Assembly: GCA_934184665.1 (NCBI GenBank)
Contig: CAKPSX010000004.1
Location: 7,772-71,771 of the forward strand
Direction: 5' to 3'
DNA: 64,000 nucleotides
Origin: an uncultured Clostridia bacterium
GTDB lineage: Bacteria > Bacillota > Clostridia > TANB77 > CAG-508
Shown here: positions 45,060-56,700 of the stretch, piece by piece
How the letters are laid out: every line of letters begins with the position of its first letter
Numbering within the stretch: position 1 is the stretch's first letter
The notes under the pieces: model-generated
What the model saw: the letters and a program-made list of their open reading frames with translations, nothing else
What the model was told of the DNA's origin: nothing
Databases searched by the model: none
Made by a program: the position numbers and the translations under genes

Positions 45060-45120
45060 TTATAGATAAAAAAGTACAATAAATTGAAAAATTCAAAATT
45101 AAAAATTATACAAAATTGTA

Positions 45121-45149
45121 TTGATATTATTTGAAAATTGGGATAAAAT
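45121..45149 (+). promoter_or_regulatory. Promoter of the Lon-family protease gene
   Basis: TTGATA and TAAAAT with a 17-bp spacer, 23 bp before the ATG at 45172. Confidence 0.55.
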
Positions 45150-45171
45150 AAAGAACATACGGAGGAAGAAA

Positions 45172-47562
45172 ATGAAAGATAAAAAAGAATTAAGTTATAG
45201 AGACTTAAAAATGATATGTGATACAAAAGTATTTGATTTTGAAACAACTCAAGAGCTTGAAGAAATAAATGATGGAATAGGACAAGAAAGAGGAATAAAA
45301 GCATTAGAGTTTGGTGTAAATGTTGAAGTAAAAGGAAATAACATTTATATTGAAGGACCAAGTGGTGTTGGTAAAACAATGTATGCAAAACACTACTTAG
45401 ATGAAATTTCTAAAAAGAAAAAGACTCCAAATGATTGGTGTTATATATATAATTTTCAAAATCCTAATGAGCCAGTTGCTGTATCTTTGCCAGCAGGACA
45501 AGGAAAAGAATTTAAAGAAAGCATGGATGGATTTATTAAAGAAGTAAAAAAAGATATAAAAAAGACTTTTAATGCAGAAGATTTTGAAAAAGAAAAAAGC
45601 CTTATCAGAAAAGAATTTGAAGAAAAAAGAGAAGTTTTAATGAATAAACTAAATGATGATTCATTAAAACATGGATTTCATGTAAAATCCGCACAAAATG
45701 GAATATACATGATGCCAGTAATAGACGGGAAAATTATAGCAGAAGAAGAATTCGAAAAATTAGATGAAGAAATAAAACAACAATATGAAGAAAGATCTGT
45801 AATAGTACAACAACAAATAATGGAAGCAATAAGCCAAATAAAACAAATTGAAAGGCAATCTGATCAAAAAGTATCTGAGTGGCAATCAAATGTTGCTCTA
45901 TTAACAGTAAATGCACATATAAATTTTATAAAATCTAAATATAAAAGAAACAAAAAAATTAACCAATTTTTGAATGATGTGAAACAAGATGTATTAAAAA
46001 ATGTGCCATACTTTTTAGAAGAGGACAAAGAAGTTAAAAATCAACAACAACAACCGGCTCAGATGCAAAGAAGAATAGACCCTTGTTTGAATTATCGTGT
46101 AAATTTATTTGTTGATAATAGTAATAAAGAAGGTTGCCCAGTAATAATGGATTCAAACTATTCATTCCATAACTTATTTGGAAAATTAGAATATGAAAAT
46201 TATTATGGTGCATTAAAAACAGATTTTACTATGTTAAAACCAGGGTTAATGCATAAAGCCAATGGAGGCTATATAATATTTCAAGCAAAAGATTTATTAT
46301 CAAACCCAATATGTTATGAAGAATTAAAAAGAGTGTTGAGAATTAAAGAATTAAGCATAGATAATACAACAGAACAAAGAACTTCAATGGCAATGATATC
46401 TTTAAAACCAGAGCCTATACCATTAGATATAAAAGTTATAATAGTTGGAAATGGAAATGTTTATCACACATTATTAACAATGGATTCAGATTTTAGAAAA
46501 TTATTTAAAATAAAGGTAGAGTTTGAAGAAACAGCACCAATAAATCCAGAAAATGTTAATAAATTAGCAAGATTCGTACACACATTTTGTGAACAAGAAG
46601 GATTGCTACATTTAGATAAATGTGCTATGGCAAGAATGGTAGAATATGCTTCAAAATTAGCAGGAGATAATGAAAAAATCTCAACAAGATTTAGTGATTT
46701 ATCACAAATAATTGGAGAAGCATCAACATGGGCAAAACTTGCAAAATCTAAAGTTGTAACAGAAGAATTTATAAACAAGGCATTAGCTGAAAGAACTGAA
46801 AGAATAAAAAAATATGATGAGAAATATCTAGAAATGATAAAAGAAAATACACTATTGATAAACACAAAAGGTGCATATGTTGGTGAAATAAACGGACTTA
46901 CTGTAATGTCAATAGGAGATTATACTTTTGGCAAACCAGTAAAAATTACTGTAAACACCTATACAGGTAAAGGTGGAATAGTAAATATAGAAAGAGAAGT
47001 TGAGCTTTCTGGTTCAACACATTCAAAAGGCGTATATATTTTATCAGGATATTTGGGAGAATTGTTTGCACAAGATATTCCATTATGTTTAACAGCAAGT
47101 ATATGTTTTGAACAATTATATAATGGCGTTGATGGTGATAGTGCTTCAAGTACAGAACTATATGGGTTATTATCAAGTTTATCAGAAATACCAATAAAAC
47201 AATCAATAGCAGTAACAGGTTCAGTAAATCAAAAAGGTCAGATACAACCAATAGGTGGTGTAAACGAAAAAATTGAGGGCTTTTTCCAGATATGTAAAAT
47301 GAGAGGGCTAGATGGTTCTCATGGTGTAATGATACCAATTCAAAATATAAATAATTTGCAGTTGTCTGATGAAGTTGTTGATGCAGTTAAAAATAAATTA
47401 TTCCATGTATATGCAGTATCAACAATTGATGAAGGAATAGAAGTATTAACAGGTGTTCCAGCAGGAAAGAAAGATAAAGAAGGTAGATTTCCATTAGGTA
47501 CTATAAATTATTTGGTACACGAAAAATTAAAGAAATATGCAAAAATAAGTGAGAATAAATAG
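45172..47562 (+). CDS. Lon-family ATP-dependent protease (AAA_32 type)
   Basis: The protein is about 796 residues. The Walker A motif GPSGVGKTMYAKH lies near residue 64. A long coiled-coil insertion (about residues 125-290) follows. GGYIIFQAKDLLSNPICYEE and IPLDIKVIIVGNGNVYHTLL are the Walker B and sensor parts of the AAA_32 Lon subfamily. The C-terminal S16 protease domain holds the catalytic Ser in GDSASSTELYGLLSSLSEIP and Lys in GGVNEKIEGFF. It lacks the N-terminal LAN domain of classical LonA, so it is LonB- or LonH-like, a cytosolic protease. The ATG is set by GGAGGAAG. The upstream in-frame TTG lies inside the promoter. Confidence 0.92.
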   Translation: MKDKKELSYRDLKMICDTKVFDFETTQELEEINDGIGQERGIKALEFGVNVEVKGNNIYIEGPSGVGKTMYAKHYLDEISKKKKTPNDWCYIYNFQNPNEPVAVSLPAGQGKEFKESMDGFIKEVKKDIKKTFNAEDFEKEKSLIRKEFEEKREVLMNKLNDDSLKHGFHVKSAQNGIYMMPVIDGKIIAEEEFEKLDEEIKQQYEERSVIVQQQIMEAISQIKQIERQSDQKVSEWQSNVALLTVNAHINFIKSKYKRNKKINQFLNDVKQDVLKNVPYFLEEDKEVKNQQQQPAQMQRRIDPCLNYRVNLFVDNSNKEGCPVIMDSNYSFHNLFGKLEYENYYGALKTDFTMLKPGLMHKANGGYIIFQAKDLLSNPICYEELKRVLRIKELSIDNTTEQRTSMAMISLKPEPIPLDIKVIIVGNGNVYHTLLTMDSDFRKLFKIKVEFEETAPINPENVNKLARFVHTFCEQEGLLHLDKCAMARMVEYASKLAGDNEKISTRFSDLSQIIGEASTWAKLAKSKVVTEEFINKALAERTERIKKYDEKYLEMIKENTLLINTKGAYVGEINGLTVMSIGDYTFGKPVKITVNTYTGKGGIVNIEREVELSGSTHSKGVYILSGYLGELFAQDIPLCLTASICFEQLYNGVDGDSASSTELYGLLSSLSEIPIKQSIAVTGSVNQKGQIQPIGGVNEKIEGFFQICKMRGLDGSHGVMIPIQNINNLQLSDEVVDAVKNKLFHVYAVSTIDEGIEVLTGVPAGKKDKEGRFPLGTINYLVHEKLKKYAKISENK

Positions 47563-47592
47563 AGGCACAAGTTAGGTGCCTCTTTAAAAATT
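47562..47592 (+). terminator. Terminator of the Lon-family gene
   Basis: GAGGCAC / GTGCCTC with loop AAGTTAG, then TTTAAAAATTTT. It overlaps the stop codon. Confidence 0.8.
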
Positions 47593-47633
47593 TTAAAGAA
47601 TGGTGTATAATGTAATATGGGAGAGATGAAAAG

Positions 47634-48500
47634 ATGAAAGAGCAAAAATATGAAATAAAAAACATAAAATCTTTTGAACTTGCAGATATATTTGATTGTG
47701 GTCAATGCTTTAGATGGAATAAACAAGAAGATGGAAGTTATACAGGAATATTTAAGGGAAATGTAATGAATGTACAAAAACAAGGCGATACAGTGATATT
47801 TAAAGGGATGTGTACAGGAGATATAAAAGAGATTGTTGAAGAATATTTTGACTTAAATAGAGATTATGAAAAATTAAAAGAAGAGCTATCAAAAATAGAT
47901 AATAATATAAAAGTAAGTATAGAATATGGAAAAGGAATAAGAATACTAAATCAGGATTTATGGGAAATGATAATATCATATATAATTTCTGCAAATAACA
48001 ATATTCCAAGAATAAAAGGAATAATAGAAAGAATGTCAAAAAAATATGGGAAAGAAATTGAGTGGAATGGAGAAAAATATTATACATTTCCAACAATTGA
48101 AGAACTAAAAGATGTAACAGTAGAAGACTACAGAAATTTAGGCACAGGTTTTAGAGATATTAGATTATATGAAACAGTACAAATGATTTCTGATGGGAAA
48201 ATAAAACTTGATGAACTACAAAAAAATCCTGATACTCATGAAGTTAGAGAGCAATTACTTACACTTTCTGGAGTAGGACCAAAAGTTGCAGATTGTATTT
48301 TATTATTTTCTACACTTAAAAGGTTTGAAGTTTTTCCAATTGACGTTTGGGTAAGAAGAGTAATGAATGAATTGTATATAAAAAATGAAGATGAAACAAA
48401 AGTTAATAAAAAAGAAATTGAAAAAATTGCACAAGACAAGTTTGGAAATTTAGCAGGTCTTGCACAACAATATCTATTTTATTGGAAAAGAGAAGCATAA
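47634..48500 (+). CDS. 8-oxoguanine DNA glycosylase (OGG1-type)
   Basis: Removes oxidised guanine from DNA and nicks the strand. In the 288-residue chain, the N-terminal OGG_N domain shows LADIFDCGQCFRWNKQEDGS and the HhH-GPD core shows ISANNNIPRIKGIIERM. The hairpin LSGVGPKVADCILLFS contains the catalytic Lys, and FPIDVWVRRVMNELY contains the catalytic Asp. This is the bacterial OGG1 type common in Clostridia rather than MutM. It converges on leuS and shares a bidirectional terminator with it. Confidence 0.93.
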   Translation: MKEQKYEIKNIKSFELADIFDCGQCFRWNKQEDGSYTGIFKGNVMNVQKQGDTVIFKGMCTGDIKEIVEEYFDLNRDYEKLKEELSKIDNNIKVSIEYGKGIRILNQDLWEMIISYIISANNNIPRIKGIIERMSKKYGKEIEWNGEKYYTFPTIEELKDVTVEDYRNLGTGFRDIRLYETVQMISDGKIKLDELQKNPDTHEVREQLLTLSGVGPKVADCILLFSTLKRFEVFPIDVWVRRVMNELYIKNEDETKVNKKEIEKIAQDKFGNLAGLAQQYLFYWKREA

Positions 48501-48526
48501 AAGTCGGGTCATATGACTCGACTTTT
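48499..48526. terminator. Bidirectional terminator between the glycosylase gene and leuS
   Basis: AAAAGTCG-GGTCATATGACTC-GACTTTT forms a long near-perfect hairpin with A and T runs on either side, serving both strands. Confidence 0.85.
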
Positions 48527-48532
48527 AAGTTA

Positions 48533-50944
48533 CTATTTAACAACTATATTATAAATTTTATTTTTAATATATATTTCTTTAACAATAGATTTTCCATCTA
48601 ATTTATCTTCAATAGCTTCATGCACCTTATTTTTAACAGAAGTTTCTTCTTCATCAAGATTAATCATTATAGTTGCTTTTAATTTACCATTAACTTGAAT
48701 AGGTATTTCGATTTCATCATCAATAGTTTTATCTTCATCATATTCAGGCCAGCTATATGTAGAAATATCTTTATCAAAACCTACAACAGAGTTTAATTCT
48801 TCTGTAATATGAGGAGCAAATGGGTTTAATAATGTAATAAATGTTTTAAATTCTGCTCTATTTATATGTTTTAATCTTGTAAATTCATTTATCATTGTCA
48901 TAAATGTAGAAATACAAGTATTAAATTTCATATCTTCAATATCTTTAGAAACTTTTTTGATAGCTTTGTGCATCATTTTCTCAAACTCTTGAGAATAAGT
49001 ATCACCATCTACTAAAATATCTTGTAAATTCCATACTCTATCTAAGAATTTGAAACATCCTCTAATACTATCCATAGACCAACTTGCAGTTTGATCAAAT
49101 GGCCCCATAAACATTTCATAAACTCTGAATGCATCTGCACCAAACTCATTTATTATATCATCAGGATTAATTACATTACCCTTTGACTTTGACATTTTTT
49201 CTCCATTTGAACCTAAAATCATACCATGTGAAGTACGTTTTGCATAAGGTTCTTTAGTTGGAACAACTCCAATATCATATAAAAATTTATGCCAGAATCT
49301 TGAATATAGTAAGTGTAGAGTTGTATGCTCCATACCGCCATTATACCAGTCAACTGGACTCCAATATTTTAGAGCTTCTTTAGAAGCTAAAGCTTCATCA
49401 TTATGTGGATCCATATATCTTAAGAAATACCAAGATGAACCAGCCCATTGAGGCATTGTATCAGTTTCGCGTTTTGCTGGTTTACCACAATGAGGACAAG
49501 TTGTATTTATCCATTCAGTATGTCTCGCAAGTGGAGATTCTCCATTTTCACCTGGTAAAAAGTCTTCAACTTCTGGAAGTGTAAGTGGTAAATCTTTTTC
49601 ATCAACTGGAACCCAACCACAATCTTCACAATAAACCATTGGAATTGGCTCGCCCCAATATCTTTGACGTGAAAATACCCAATCACGAAGTTTATAATTT
49701 ACTTTTTTAGTACCAATTTTATGTTCTTCAAGATATTTAGTAACTTTAACTTTTGCATCTTTTGAAGGTAATCCAGTAATAAAACCAGAATTTACAGATT
49801 TTCCTGTTTCAACATCTGTAAATGGAAGTTCTACATCAGAACCATCAGCAGGCGCTACAACTTGTATTATAGGTAAATTAAATTTTGTAGCAAACTCAAA
49901 ATCTCTTTCATCATGTGCTGGAACTGCCATAATAGCACCAGTACCATATGATGATAAAACATAATCAGAAATCCAGATTGGAATTTCAGTATTAGTTAAT
50001 GGATTTATTGCTTTTAACCCTTTTATTTCAACACCTGTTTTTTCTTTATTCATTTCTGAACGTTCAAAATCAGATTTTAATGATGCTTTATGTTTATATT
50101 CATTTATTTCATCAAGGTTTGTTATTTTATCTGCAAACTTTTCAATTAATTCATGTTCAGGTGCGATAACCATATATGTTGCACCAAATAAAGTATCAGG
50201 TCTAGTTGTATAAACAACTAATTCTTCATCACTATTTGCAATTTTAAATTTTACTTCAGCACCTTCGCTACGACCAATCCAATTACGTTGTTGAGTTTTA
50301 ATTTTTTCTAGAAAATCAACATCATCTAAATCATCAATCAATCTTTGAGCATATTCTGTTATTTTTAACATCCATTGTGATTTTTCTTTTTGAACAACTG
50401 GACTACCACATCTTTCACAAACACCATTAACAACTTCTTCATTTGCTAAACCAACTTTGCAACCAGTACAGAAGTTTATTGGCATTGTAGCTTTATAAGC
50501 TAAACCATGTTTATATAATTGAATAAATATCCATTGAGTCCATTTATAATATTTTGGGTCTGTTGTATCAATTACTCTTGACCAGTCAAATGAAAAACCT
50601 ACAGATTTTAACTGTTCTGTAAAATGAGCAATATTTTTTGCTGTTGTGATTTTTGGATGTACATTAGTTTTTATTGCATAATTTTCTGCAGGTAAACCAA
50701 ATGCATCAAAACCTATAGGGAATAATACATTATATCCTTGTAATCTTCTTTTTCTTGCAATTACATCAAGTGCTGTATAACTACGAGGATGACCAACATG
50801 TAATCCTTGACCAGATGGATAAGGGAATTCTATTAACCCATACCATTTTTTTGGATTTGTGTAGTTATTACTTGCATTAAATGTTCCTTCTTTTAGCCAT
50901 TTGTCTTGCCATTTTTTTTCTATTTCTTTAAAATTATAAGCCAT
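48533..50944 (-). CDS. leuS: Leucyl-tRNA synthetase
   Basis: Class I synthetase charging tRNA-Leu. The 803-residue chain has the HIGH-type motif [20 protein letters not shown] near residue 40, and a zinc-ribbon pair [20 protein letters not shown] then CGSP. The CP1 editing domain is [20 protein letters not shown] and [20 protein letters not shown]. The second motif is [19 protein letters not shown] precedes the ATG at 50944. It is the only long housekeeping gene on the reverse strand here, with its own promoter and no T-box visible upstream. Confidence 0.98.
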   Translation of the reverse strand: MAYNFKEIEKKWQDKWLKEGTFNASNNYTNPKKWYGLIEFPYPSGQGLHVGHPRSYTALDVIARKRRLQGYNVLFPIGFDAFGLPAENYAIKTNVHPKITTAKNIAHFTEQLKSVGFSFDWSRVIDTTDPKYYKWTQWIFIQLYKHGLAYKATMPINFCTGCKVGLANEEVVNGVCERCGSPVVQKEKSQWMLKITEYAQRLIDDLDDVDFLEKIKTQQRNWIGRSEGAEVKFKIANSDEELVVYTTRPDTLFGATYMVIAPEHELIEKFADKITNLDEINEYKHKASLKSDFERSEMNKEKTGVEIKGLKAINPLTNTEIPIWISDYVLSSYGTGAIMAVPAHDERDFEFATKFNLPIIQVVAPADGSDVELPFTDVETGKSVNSGFITGLPSKDAKVKVTKYLEEHKIGTKKVNYKLRDWVFSRQRYWGEPIPMVYCEDCGWVPVDEKDLPLTLPEVEDFLPGENGESPLARHTEWINTTCPHCGKPAKRETDTMPQWAGSSWYFLRYMDPHNDEALASKEALKYWSPVDWYNGGMEHTTLHLLYSRFWHKFLYDIGVVPTKEPYAKRTSHGMILGSNGEKMSKSKGNVINPDDIINEFGADAFRVYEMFMGPFDQTASWSMDSIRGCFKFLDRVWNLQDILVDGDTYSQEFEKMMHKAIKKVSKDIEDMKFNTCISTFMTMINEFTRLKHINRAEFKTFITLLNPFAPHITEELNSVVGFDKDISTYSWPEYDEDKTIDDEIEIPIQVNGKLKATIMINLDEEETSVKNKVHEAIEDKLDGKSIVKEIYIKNKIYNIVVK

Positions 50945-50980
50945 GTTAAATCTCCTCCTAAATATAATTTTTACATATCA

Positions 50981-51009
50981 ATTATACTAGCAAAATAGCC
51001 AAAAGTCAA
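50981..51009 (-). promoter_or_regulatory. Promoter of leuS
   Basis: On the reverse strand TTGACT and TATAAT are 17 bp apart, ending about 37 bp before the ATG. Confidence 0.7.
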
Positions 51010-51195
51010 TGAAATGGTAAACCAATAATGGAAAAATCCTTAAGTACAATCCACTAGATACCTAAAATTGTGGAGACATATCACAAAAACCTTATAAAAA
51101 TGTAATAAAAGCACATTGAATCCTAAAAAAAAATATGATAGACTATACAAAAGTAAAAAATATGAAATAAAATAATAAAAGGAATACAATATAAA

Positions 51196-53154
51196 ATGGG
51201 AAAAAAGCTAATAATAACAGAAAAGCCTTCAGTAGCAATGGAGTTCGCGAAAGTACTAAAAATAAATGCAAATAGAAAAAATGGATATATAGAATCAAAT
51301 GACTGGATAATAACATGGTGCGTAGGACATCTTGTAACAATGAGTTATCCAGAGGTTTATGATGAAAAAATGAAATTCTGGAGATTAGACACATTACCAT
51401 TTATACCAAAAGAATGGAAATATGAAATAATACCACAAGTGAAAAATCAGTTTGAAATAGTAAAAACATTATTACAAAGAGAAGATGTAGAAGAAATATA
51501 TAATGCAGGTGACTCTGGAAGAGAAGGAGAATATATACAAAGACTTGTATTTATGATGGCAAAACCAAATGCAAATGCTGTGATGAAAAGGGTATGGATA
51601 GATTCACAAACAGAAGAGGAAATAAAAAGAGGAATAAGAGAGGCTAAGCCACTTAGTGAGTATGATAGTTTATCAGATTCAGCATATTTAAGAGCAAAAG
51701 AAGACTATCTTATTGGAATAAATTTTTCAAGATTATTATCAATAATATATGGAAGAAAAGTTGCAACACAAATAAATGAGGAAAGAGCTTCTATATCAGT
51801 TGGTAGAGTAATGACTTGTGTGTTAGGAATGGTAGTATCAAGAGAAAGAGAAATTCGAAATTTTGTAAAAACAAAATATTATAAAATAATTGGGGAATTT
51901 AAGGGTGAAGAAAATTCATTTAAGGCAGAATGGAAAGTAAATGAAAAATCAAAAATGTATGAATCAAATAAACTCTATAATGAAAGTGGATTCAAAAAAG
52001 AAGAAGATGCAAAAGAATTTATAGAAAGTTTAAAAGGTAAAACAGCTAAAATAACAGAATTAAAGAAATCAAAACAAAAGGAAAATGCACCACTGTTATT
52101 TAATTTAGCGGAAATACAAAATGAGTGTACAAAAAGATTCAAAATTAAGCCAGACGAAACATTAGAAATAATACAAAACTTATATGAAAAAAAACTTGTA
52201 ACATATCCAAGAACAGATGCAAGAGTTTTATCAAGTGCTGTGGCAAAAGAAATATCTAAAAACTTGAATGGACTTGTAAAAGGATATAGAAATGAAGAGA
52301 CACAAAGGCTTTTAAAAAAGATGATTGATGAAAATTATTCAACAAACTTGGTAAAAACAAAGTATGTAAATGACAGCAAAATCACTGACCATTACGCAAT
52401 AATACCAACAGGTCAGGGGTATGACAATTTTGAAAAATTACCAGATTTACAAAAGAAAGTTTATGATGTAATAGTAAAAAGATTTATAGCTATATTTTAT
52501 CCACCAGCAGAATATAGCAAAATATCAGTAACAGTAAATATTGAAGAAGAAACATTTAACTGTAGTGGAAAGGTATGTATAAATAGAGGTTATTTAGAAG
52601 TACTAAAGCCTAAAAAGACAGAAAAGAAATCCACAAAAGAAGAACAAGATGTGGAAGGACAACGCAAAAATGATGATGAAAGCGAAAGTGATTTAGAAGT
52701 ATTGAAAAATCTAAAAAAGGGGCAAGAATTACAGGTGGAAAATTTTGAACTAAAAGATGCGGAAACATCACCACCTTCAAGATATAATTCAGGCTCAATA
52801 ATACTAGCAATGGAAAATGCGGGAAAATTAATTGAAGAAGAAGAACTAAGAGAACAAATAAAAGGAGCAGGAATAGGAACAAGTGCTACAAGAGGAGAAA
52901 TAATAAAAAAACTTGAGAAAATAAAATATATAGATATAAATGGTAAAACACAAATAGTAACACCTACTAAAAAAGGAGAAGTAATATATGATGTTGTTAA
53001 ATATTCTATGCCAGACATGCTAAACCCTAAACTTACCGCAAGCTGGGAAAAAGGCTTAGATATGGTTGCAAAAAAAGAAATCAAGCCAGATGAATTTATG
53101 ATTAAACTAGAAAAATATATTAATTCTAAATTTAATAGATTAGTAGTAAAATAG
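51196..53154 (+). CDS. topB: DNA topoisomerase III (type IA)
   Basis: Passes single DNA strands to decatenate and resolve junctions. The 652-residue chain has the Toprim motif start KKLIITEKPSVAMEFAKVLK, the acidic triad region NAGDSGREGEYIQRLVF, and the active-site Tyr in KLVTYPRTDARVLSSA near residue 338. ITDHYAIIPTG and GAGIGTSATRGEIIKKLEKI complete the family pattern. An acidic, charged insertion lies at about residues 475-505 (KSTKEEQDVEGQRKNDDESE). C-terminal zinc fingers are absent, unlike TopA at 58648. Confidence 0.94.
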   Translation: MGKKLIITEKPSVAMEFAKVLKINANRKNGYIESNDWIITWCVGHLVTMSYPEVYDEKMKFWRLDTLPFIPKEWKYEIIPQVKNQFEIVKTLLQREDVEEIYNAGDSGREGEYIQRLVFMMAKPNANAVMKRVWIDSQTEEEIKRGIREAKPLSEYDSLSDSAYLRAKEDYLIGINFSRLLSIIYGRKVATQINEERASISVGRVMTCVLGMVVSREREIRNFVKTKYYKIIGEFKGEENSFKAEWKVNEKSKMYESNKLYNESGFKKEEDAKEFIESLKGKTAKITELKKSKQKENAPLLFNLAEIQNECTKRFKIKPDETLEIIQNLYEKKLVTYPRTDARVLSSAVAKEISKNLNGLVKGYRNEETQRLLKKMIDENYSTNLVKTKYVNDSKITDHYAIIPTGQGYDNFEKLPDLQKKVYDVIVKRFIAIFYPPAEYSKISVTVNIEEETFNCSGKVCINRGYLEVLKPKKTEKKSTKEEQDVEGQRKNDDESESDLEVLKNLKKGQELQVENFELKDAETSPPSRYNSGSIILAMENAGKLIEEEELREQIKGAGIGTSATRGEIIKKLEKIKYIDINGKTQIVTPTKKGEVIYDVVKYSMPDMLNPKLTASWEKGLDMVAKKEIKPDEFMIKLEKYINSKFNRLVVK

Positions 53155-53160
53155 ATTAGA

Positions 53161-53195
53161 AAAAATAAAACCCACCCAGTAAAAAACTGGGTGGG
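53161..53195 (-). terminator. Strong terminator of the reverse-strand GC-rich orphan gene
   Basis: Read on the reverse strand, CCCACCCAGT / ACTGGGTGGG with a TTTTT loop is followed by TTTTATTTTT. It lies 10 bp after the stop of the 107-residue gene. Confidence 0.9.
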
Positions 53196-53204
53196 AGAAA
53201 GGAC

Positions 53205-53528
53205 TCATCTGATGATGAGGAATGGATCCCTAGCAGGAACCTTATGCACGACTCTCATACCTTTTGTAAAGGTAGATTTAGTGAACCGTACTGTACCGTC
53301 CTTTGTGAGGACGATTTCCTGTTCACCAACTTCAGGGAATGCATGATGCTTCATTCTGAAGCTTCTGAAGCTTTGGCTGAACTGATGGATAACACAGCAG
53401 CCGAGTTGGAGGTATCTCTCCTCGATGAAGTCAGTGAAACTTTTCAACTCCTGAGAGGTGAAGCGCCTTCTGGGCCACAGGTACTGGCAGAACAATTCTG
53501 CTACTTCGTTGTTGAAACGTAATGCCAT
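53205..53528 (-). CDS. GC-rich orphan protein of unknown function (107 residues)
   Basis: I do not recognise this protein. It starts MALRFNNEVAELFCQYLWPR, has an Arg-rich RRRFTSQELKSFTDFIEERY helix and a beta-rich end (GEQEIVLTKDGTVRFTKSTF). A sampled line is 48% G+C against about 30% around it. Reverse orientation is chosen over the overlapping forward frame for three reasons: a TTGACT-17-TATAAT promoter (53613-53641), an AGAAAGGA ribosome site and a strong terminator all face this way. It stops with TGA, rare here. It stands alone between topB and mfd and is self-contained like the orphan at 19519, which suggests acquired DNA. Confidence 0.7.
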   Translation of the reverse strand: MALRFNNEVAELFCQYLWPRRRFTSQELKSFTDFIEERYLQLGCCVIHQFSQSFRSFRMKHHAFPEVGEQEIVLTKDGTVRFTKSTFTKGMRVVHKVPARDPFLIIR

Positions 53529-53553
53529 AAGGTGTACATCCTTTCTGTTTTTT

Positions 53554-53602
53554 CTTCAATATTATTGAAGAAATTGTAATAATATGTTATGCACAAAGCA
53601 TA
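53554..53602 (-). promoter_or_regulatory. Two inverted repeats in the leader of the 107-residue gene
   Basis: TATGC-ACAAA-GCATA (53588-53602) lies just past the predicted start of transcription. CTTCAAT-ATT-ATTGAAG (53554-53570) lies nearer the start codon. The first may be an operator and the second an RNA hairpin in the 5' leader. Confidence 0.45.
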
Positions 53603-53612
53603 CCATACAATT

Positions 53613-53641
53613 ATTATACAATAATTGACATAAATAGTCAA
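53613..53641 (-). promoter_or_regulatory. Promoter of the 107-residue orphan gene
   Basis: On the reverse strand TTGACT and TATAAT are 17 bp apart. Confidence 0.7.
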
Positions 53642-53650
53642 TTAAAATTG

Positions 53651-53679
53651 TTGCAAATTATTGATGAAAGTGATATAAT
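53651..53679 (+). promoter_or_regulatory. Promoter of mfd
   Basis: TTGCAA and TATAAT with a 17-bp spacer, back to back with the reverse promoter at 53613-53641. Confidence 0.6.
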
Positions 53680-53768
53680 AGGTGACAGTTCATGGGTTTA
53701 GAACAAATAAAGTTCTAAAATATTAGACATAATAATTAAAAATTAACTATCAAAAAAGGAATAAGAAA

Positions 53769-56700
53769 ATGAATACAATAGTAGGAGAGTTAGGGAAGAA
53801 TCCCAAGTTTTGTGAATATATAAAAAATATAGAAAATAAAATAAGTCCGATAGCAATATCGGGCTTAACAAGCGTTGGAATGACGCATATGATTGCAGGT
53901 ACAAAAGAATTCTCTAAAAAACCAATATGTATAATAACATATAATGAAGTTCAGGCAAAAAGAATAGTAGAAGACTTAAAAAACTTTACAGATAAAGTGT
54001 TATTTTTTCCTAAAAAAGAAATAGTAACATATGATTATGTTGCAGAAAGTAAAGAACTTCCATATGAAAGAATTGAAGTTTTAAATAGATTGTATGAAAA
54101 TAAAAATATTATATTAGTAACAACGATAGAAGCAGTAATGCAAAAAATAGTAAATAAAAAAGCATTATATAAAAATGTATTAAACTTTAAAATAGGTGAG
54201 CAATGCCAATTAGAAGATGTAAAACAAAAACTCGTAAATCTTGGATATGTTAGATATGATTTAATTGATGGAAGAGGCCAATTCAGTGTTAGAGGCGGAA
54301 TCGTTGATATATCAATTACAGAGAAAACTGGTGTAAGAGTAGAATTTTGGGGAGATGAAATAGACTCAATAAGATATTTCAATATTGTTAGTCAAAGGTC
54401 AACAGAAAATATAAATGACATAACGATATATCCTTCACATGAATATATATTAGAAGAAAATGAGCAGACTGTAATAAATAATATAAGAAATACACAATAT
54501 CCAGCACAATTAGAAAAACAAGTTGAACAAGATATTGAAATTATAAAAGCAGGTAATTATATAAGTAAAATAGACAAATATATGAATTGTTTTTATGATA
54601 AACAAGAAACAATATTAGAATATTTAAATGATAAATTTTTGGTAGTTCTTGATGAGATAAACAAAATTGAACAAAGAATGGAAAATGTAAATAGAGATTG
54701 TCAAAATGTAATGCAACTTCTAACGGAAAAAGAAAAAATTGTTCCAGATGCGTTAAAAAATTTATTAGGATATAATGAATTTCAAGAACAACTTGAGAAA
54801 AAACAATTAATATATGTTGATAAATTTGATGACCAATTAAAAATAGAAGCGGAAAAATATAAATGGAATTATAAAGAGAAAAATTATTACAAAAGTGAAA
54901 TTGAAATATTATTTAAAGAATTAAAACAAGCTCAAAAAGAAAAAAAGAAAATATATATTTTGGCAGAAACAAAGGAAAAAGCAAAAAAGATCTGTACATT
55001 ATTAGATGAACAAGAAATAATAAATAAATATGAAGAAAAACTAAATCAAACAATAATAGTAAAAAATACTGAAAGTATAGTAACAGTAAGTATTGGAAAA
55101 TTGTCAGCAGGTTTTGAATGTTTTGAATTAAATGAATTAGTAATAACATCTCAAGAATTGATTGAGGGAGAAAAAAGAAAAAAGTATAAAAGTACAGCAT
55201 TTAAAGATGGTGAAAAAGTTGTATTTGCAGATTTAAAAGTAGGAGACTATGTTGTACACAAAAACTATGGTATTGGAATATTCATTGGAGTTGATACAGT
55301 TACAGCGGATGGAACAACAAAAGATTATATAAAAGTAAAATATTTAGAAGATGACATTTTATATGTACCTACAAACCAATTAGATGCAATAAGAAAATAT
55401 ATAGGTGGAGATGAAAATGGACTAAAAATAAATAAGCTAGGTAGTAAGGAATGGATAAAAACAAAAGCAAAAGTTAAGAAAAATTTAAGAGAAGTTGCAC
55501 AAGAATTAATTGAATTATATGCAAAAAGAGATAAAGCAAAAGGTTTTGCGTTTCCAACAGATACACCTTGGCAAGAACAGTTTGAGGCAAGTTTCCCTTA
55601 CCAAGAAACAGACGACCAACTTCGTTGTATAGATGAAGTAAAAGAAGATATGGAATTAGACAAACCTATGGATAGATTATTATGCGGTGACGTTGGATAT
55701 GGAAAAACGGAAATAGCAATAAGAGCAGCATTTAAAGCAGTAATGGGAGGAAAACAAGTAGCATATCTTGCACCAACAACGATTTTGGCTGAACAACAAT
55801 ATAAAGAATTCAAAACTAGAATGGAAGACTTTGGAGTTAAAGTCGAAGTCTTAAATAGATTTAAAACACAAAAGCAACAAAAGGAAATTATAAAGAAAAT
55901 CAATTTAGGAGAAATAGACATAATAGTTGGAACGCACAGAATCTTAAGTGATGATATTCAATTCAAAGATTTAGGATTACTTATAATAGATGAGGAACAC
56001 AGATTTGGAGTAAAAGCAAAAGAAAAGATTAAACAATATAAGACAAATATAGATGTATTAACAATGACAGCAACACCAATTCCAAGAACATTGCATATGT
56101 CAGTAGTTGGAATAAGAGATATGTCAGTTATAAATGAACCACCATATAATAGAAAACCAGTTCAAACTTATGTATTAGAATATGACCCAGAAGTTATAAA
56201 AGAAGCGATAACAAAAGAACTAGAAAGAAATGGGCAAGTATTTTATTTATTTAATAATGTTGAGCAAATAATGCAAAAAGCAAATGAAATTTCAAAACTT
56301 GTGCCAGAAGCGAAAGTAACATATGCACATGGCAGAATGACAGGTCATGAAATTGAAGAAATAATGGAAGAATTTATCAATGGTGAAAGTAATGTATTAG
56401 TATGTACAACAATATTAGAATCAGGGATAGATATTTCAAATGCAAATACAATAATTGTAGAAAATGCTGATAGAATGGGATTGGCACAACTATATCAAAT
56501 AAGAGGTAGAGTTGGTAGATCAGATAGACAGGGTTATGCATATATCACATATAAAAGAGACAAACTATTATCAGAAGTCGCAGATAAAAGATTAAAAGCA
56601 ATAAAAGAATTTACAGAGTTTGGCTCAGGATTTAAAATTGCTATGAGAGACTTAGAAATCAGAGGAGCAGGAAGCTTATTGGGAGAAATTCAACATGGGC

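Noticed and set aside
53244..53522. Forward 92-codon frame overlapping the reverse-strand orphan gene
   Set aside because: No ribosome site or promoter faces forward, whereas promoter, ribosome site and terminator all support the reverse frame.
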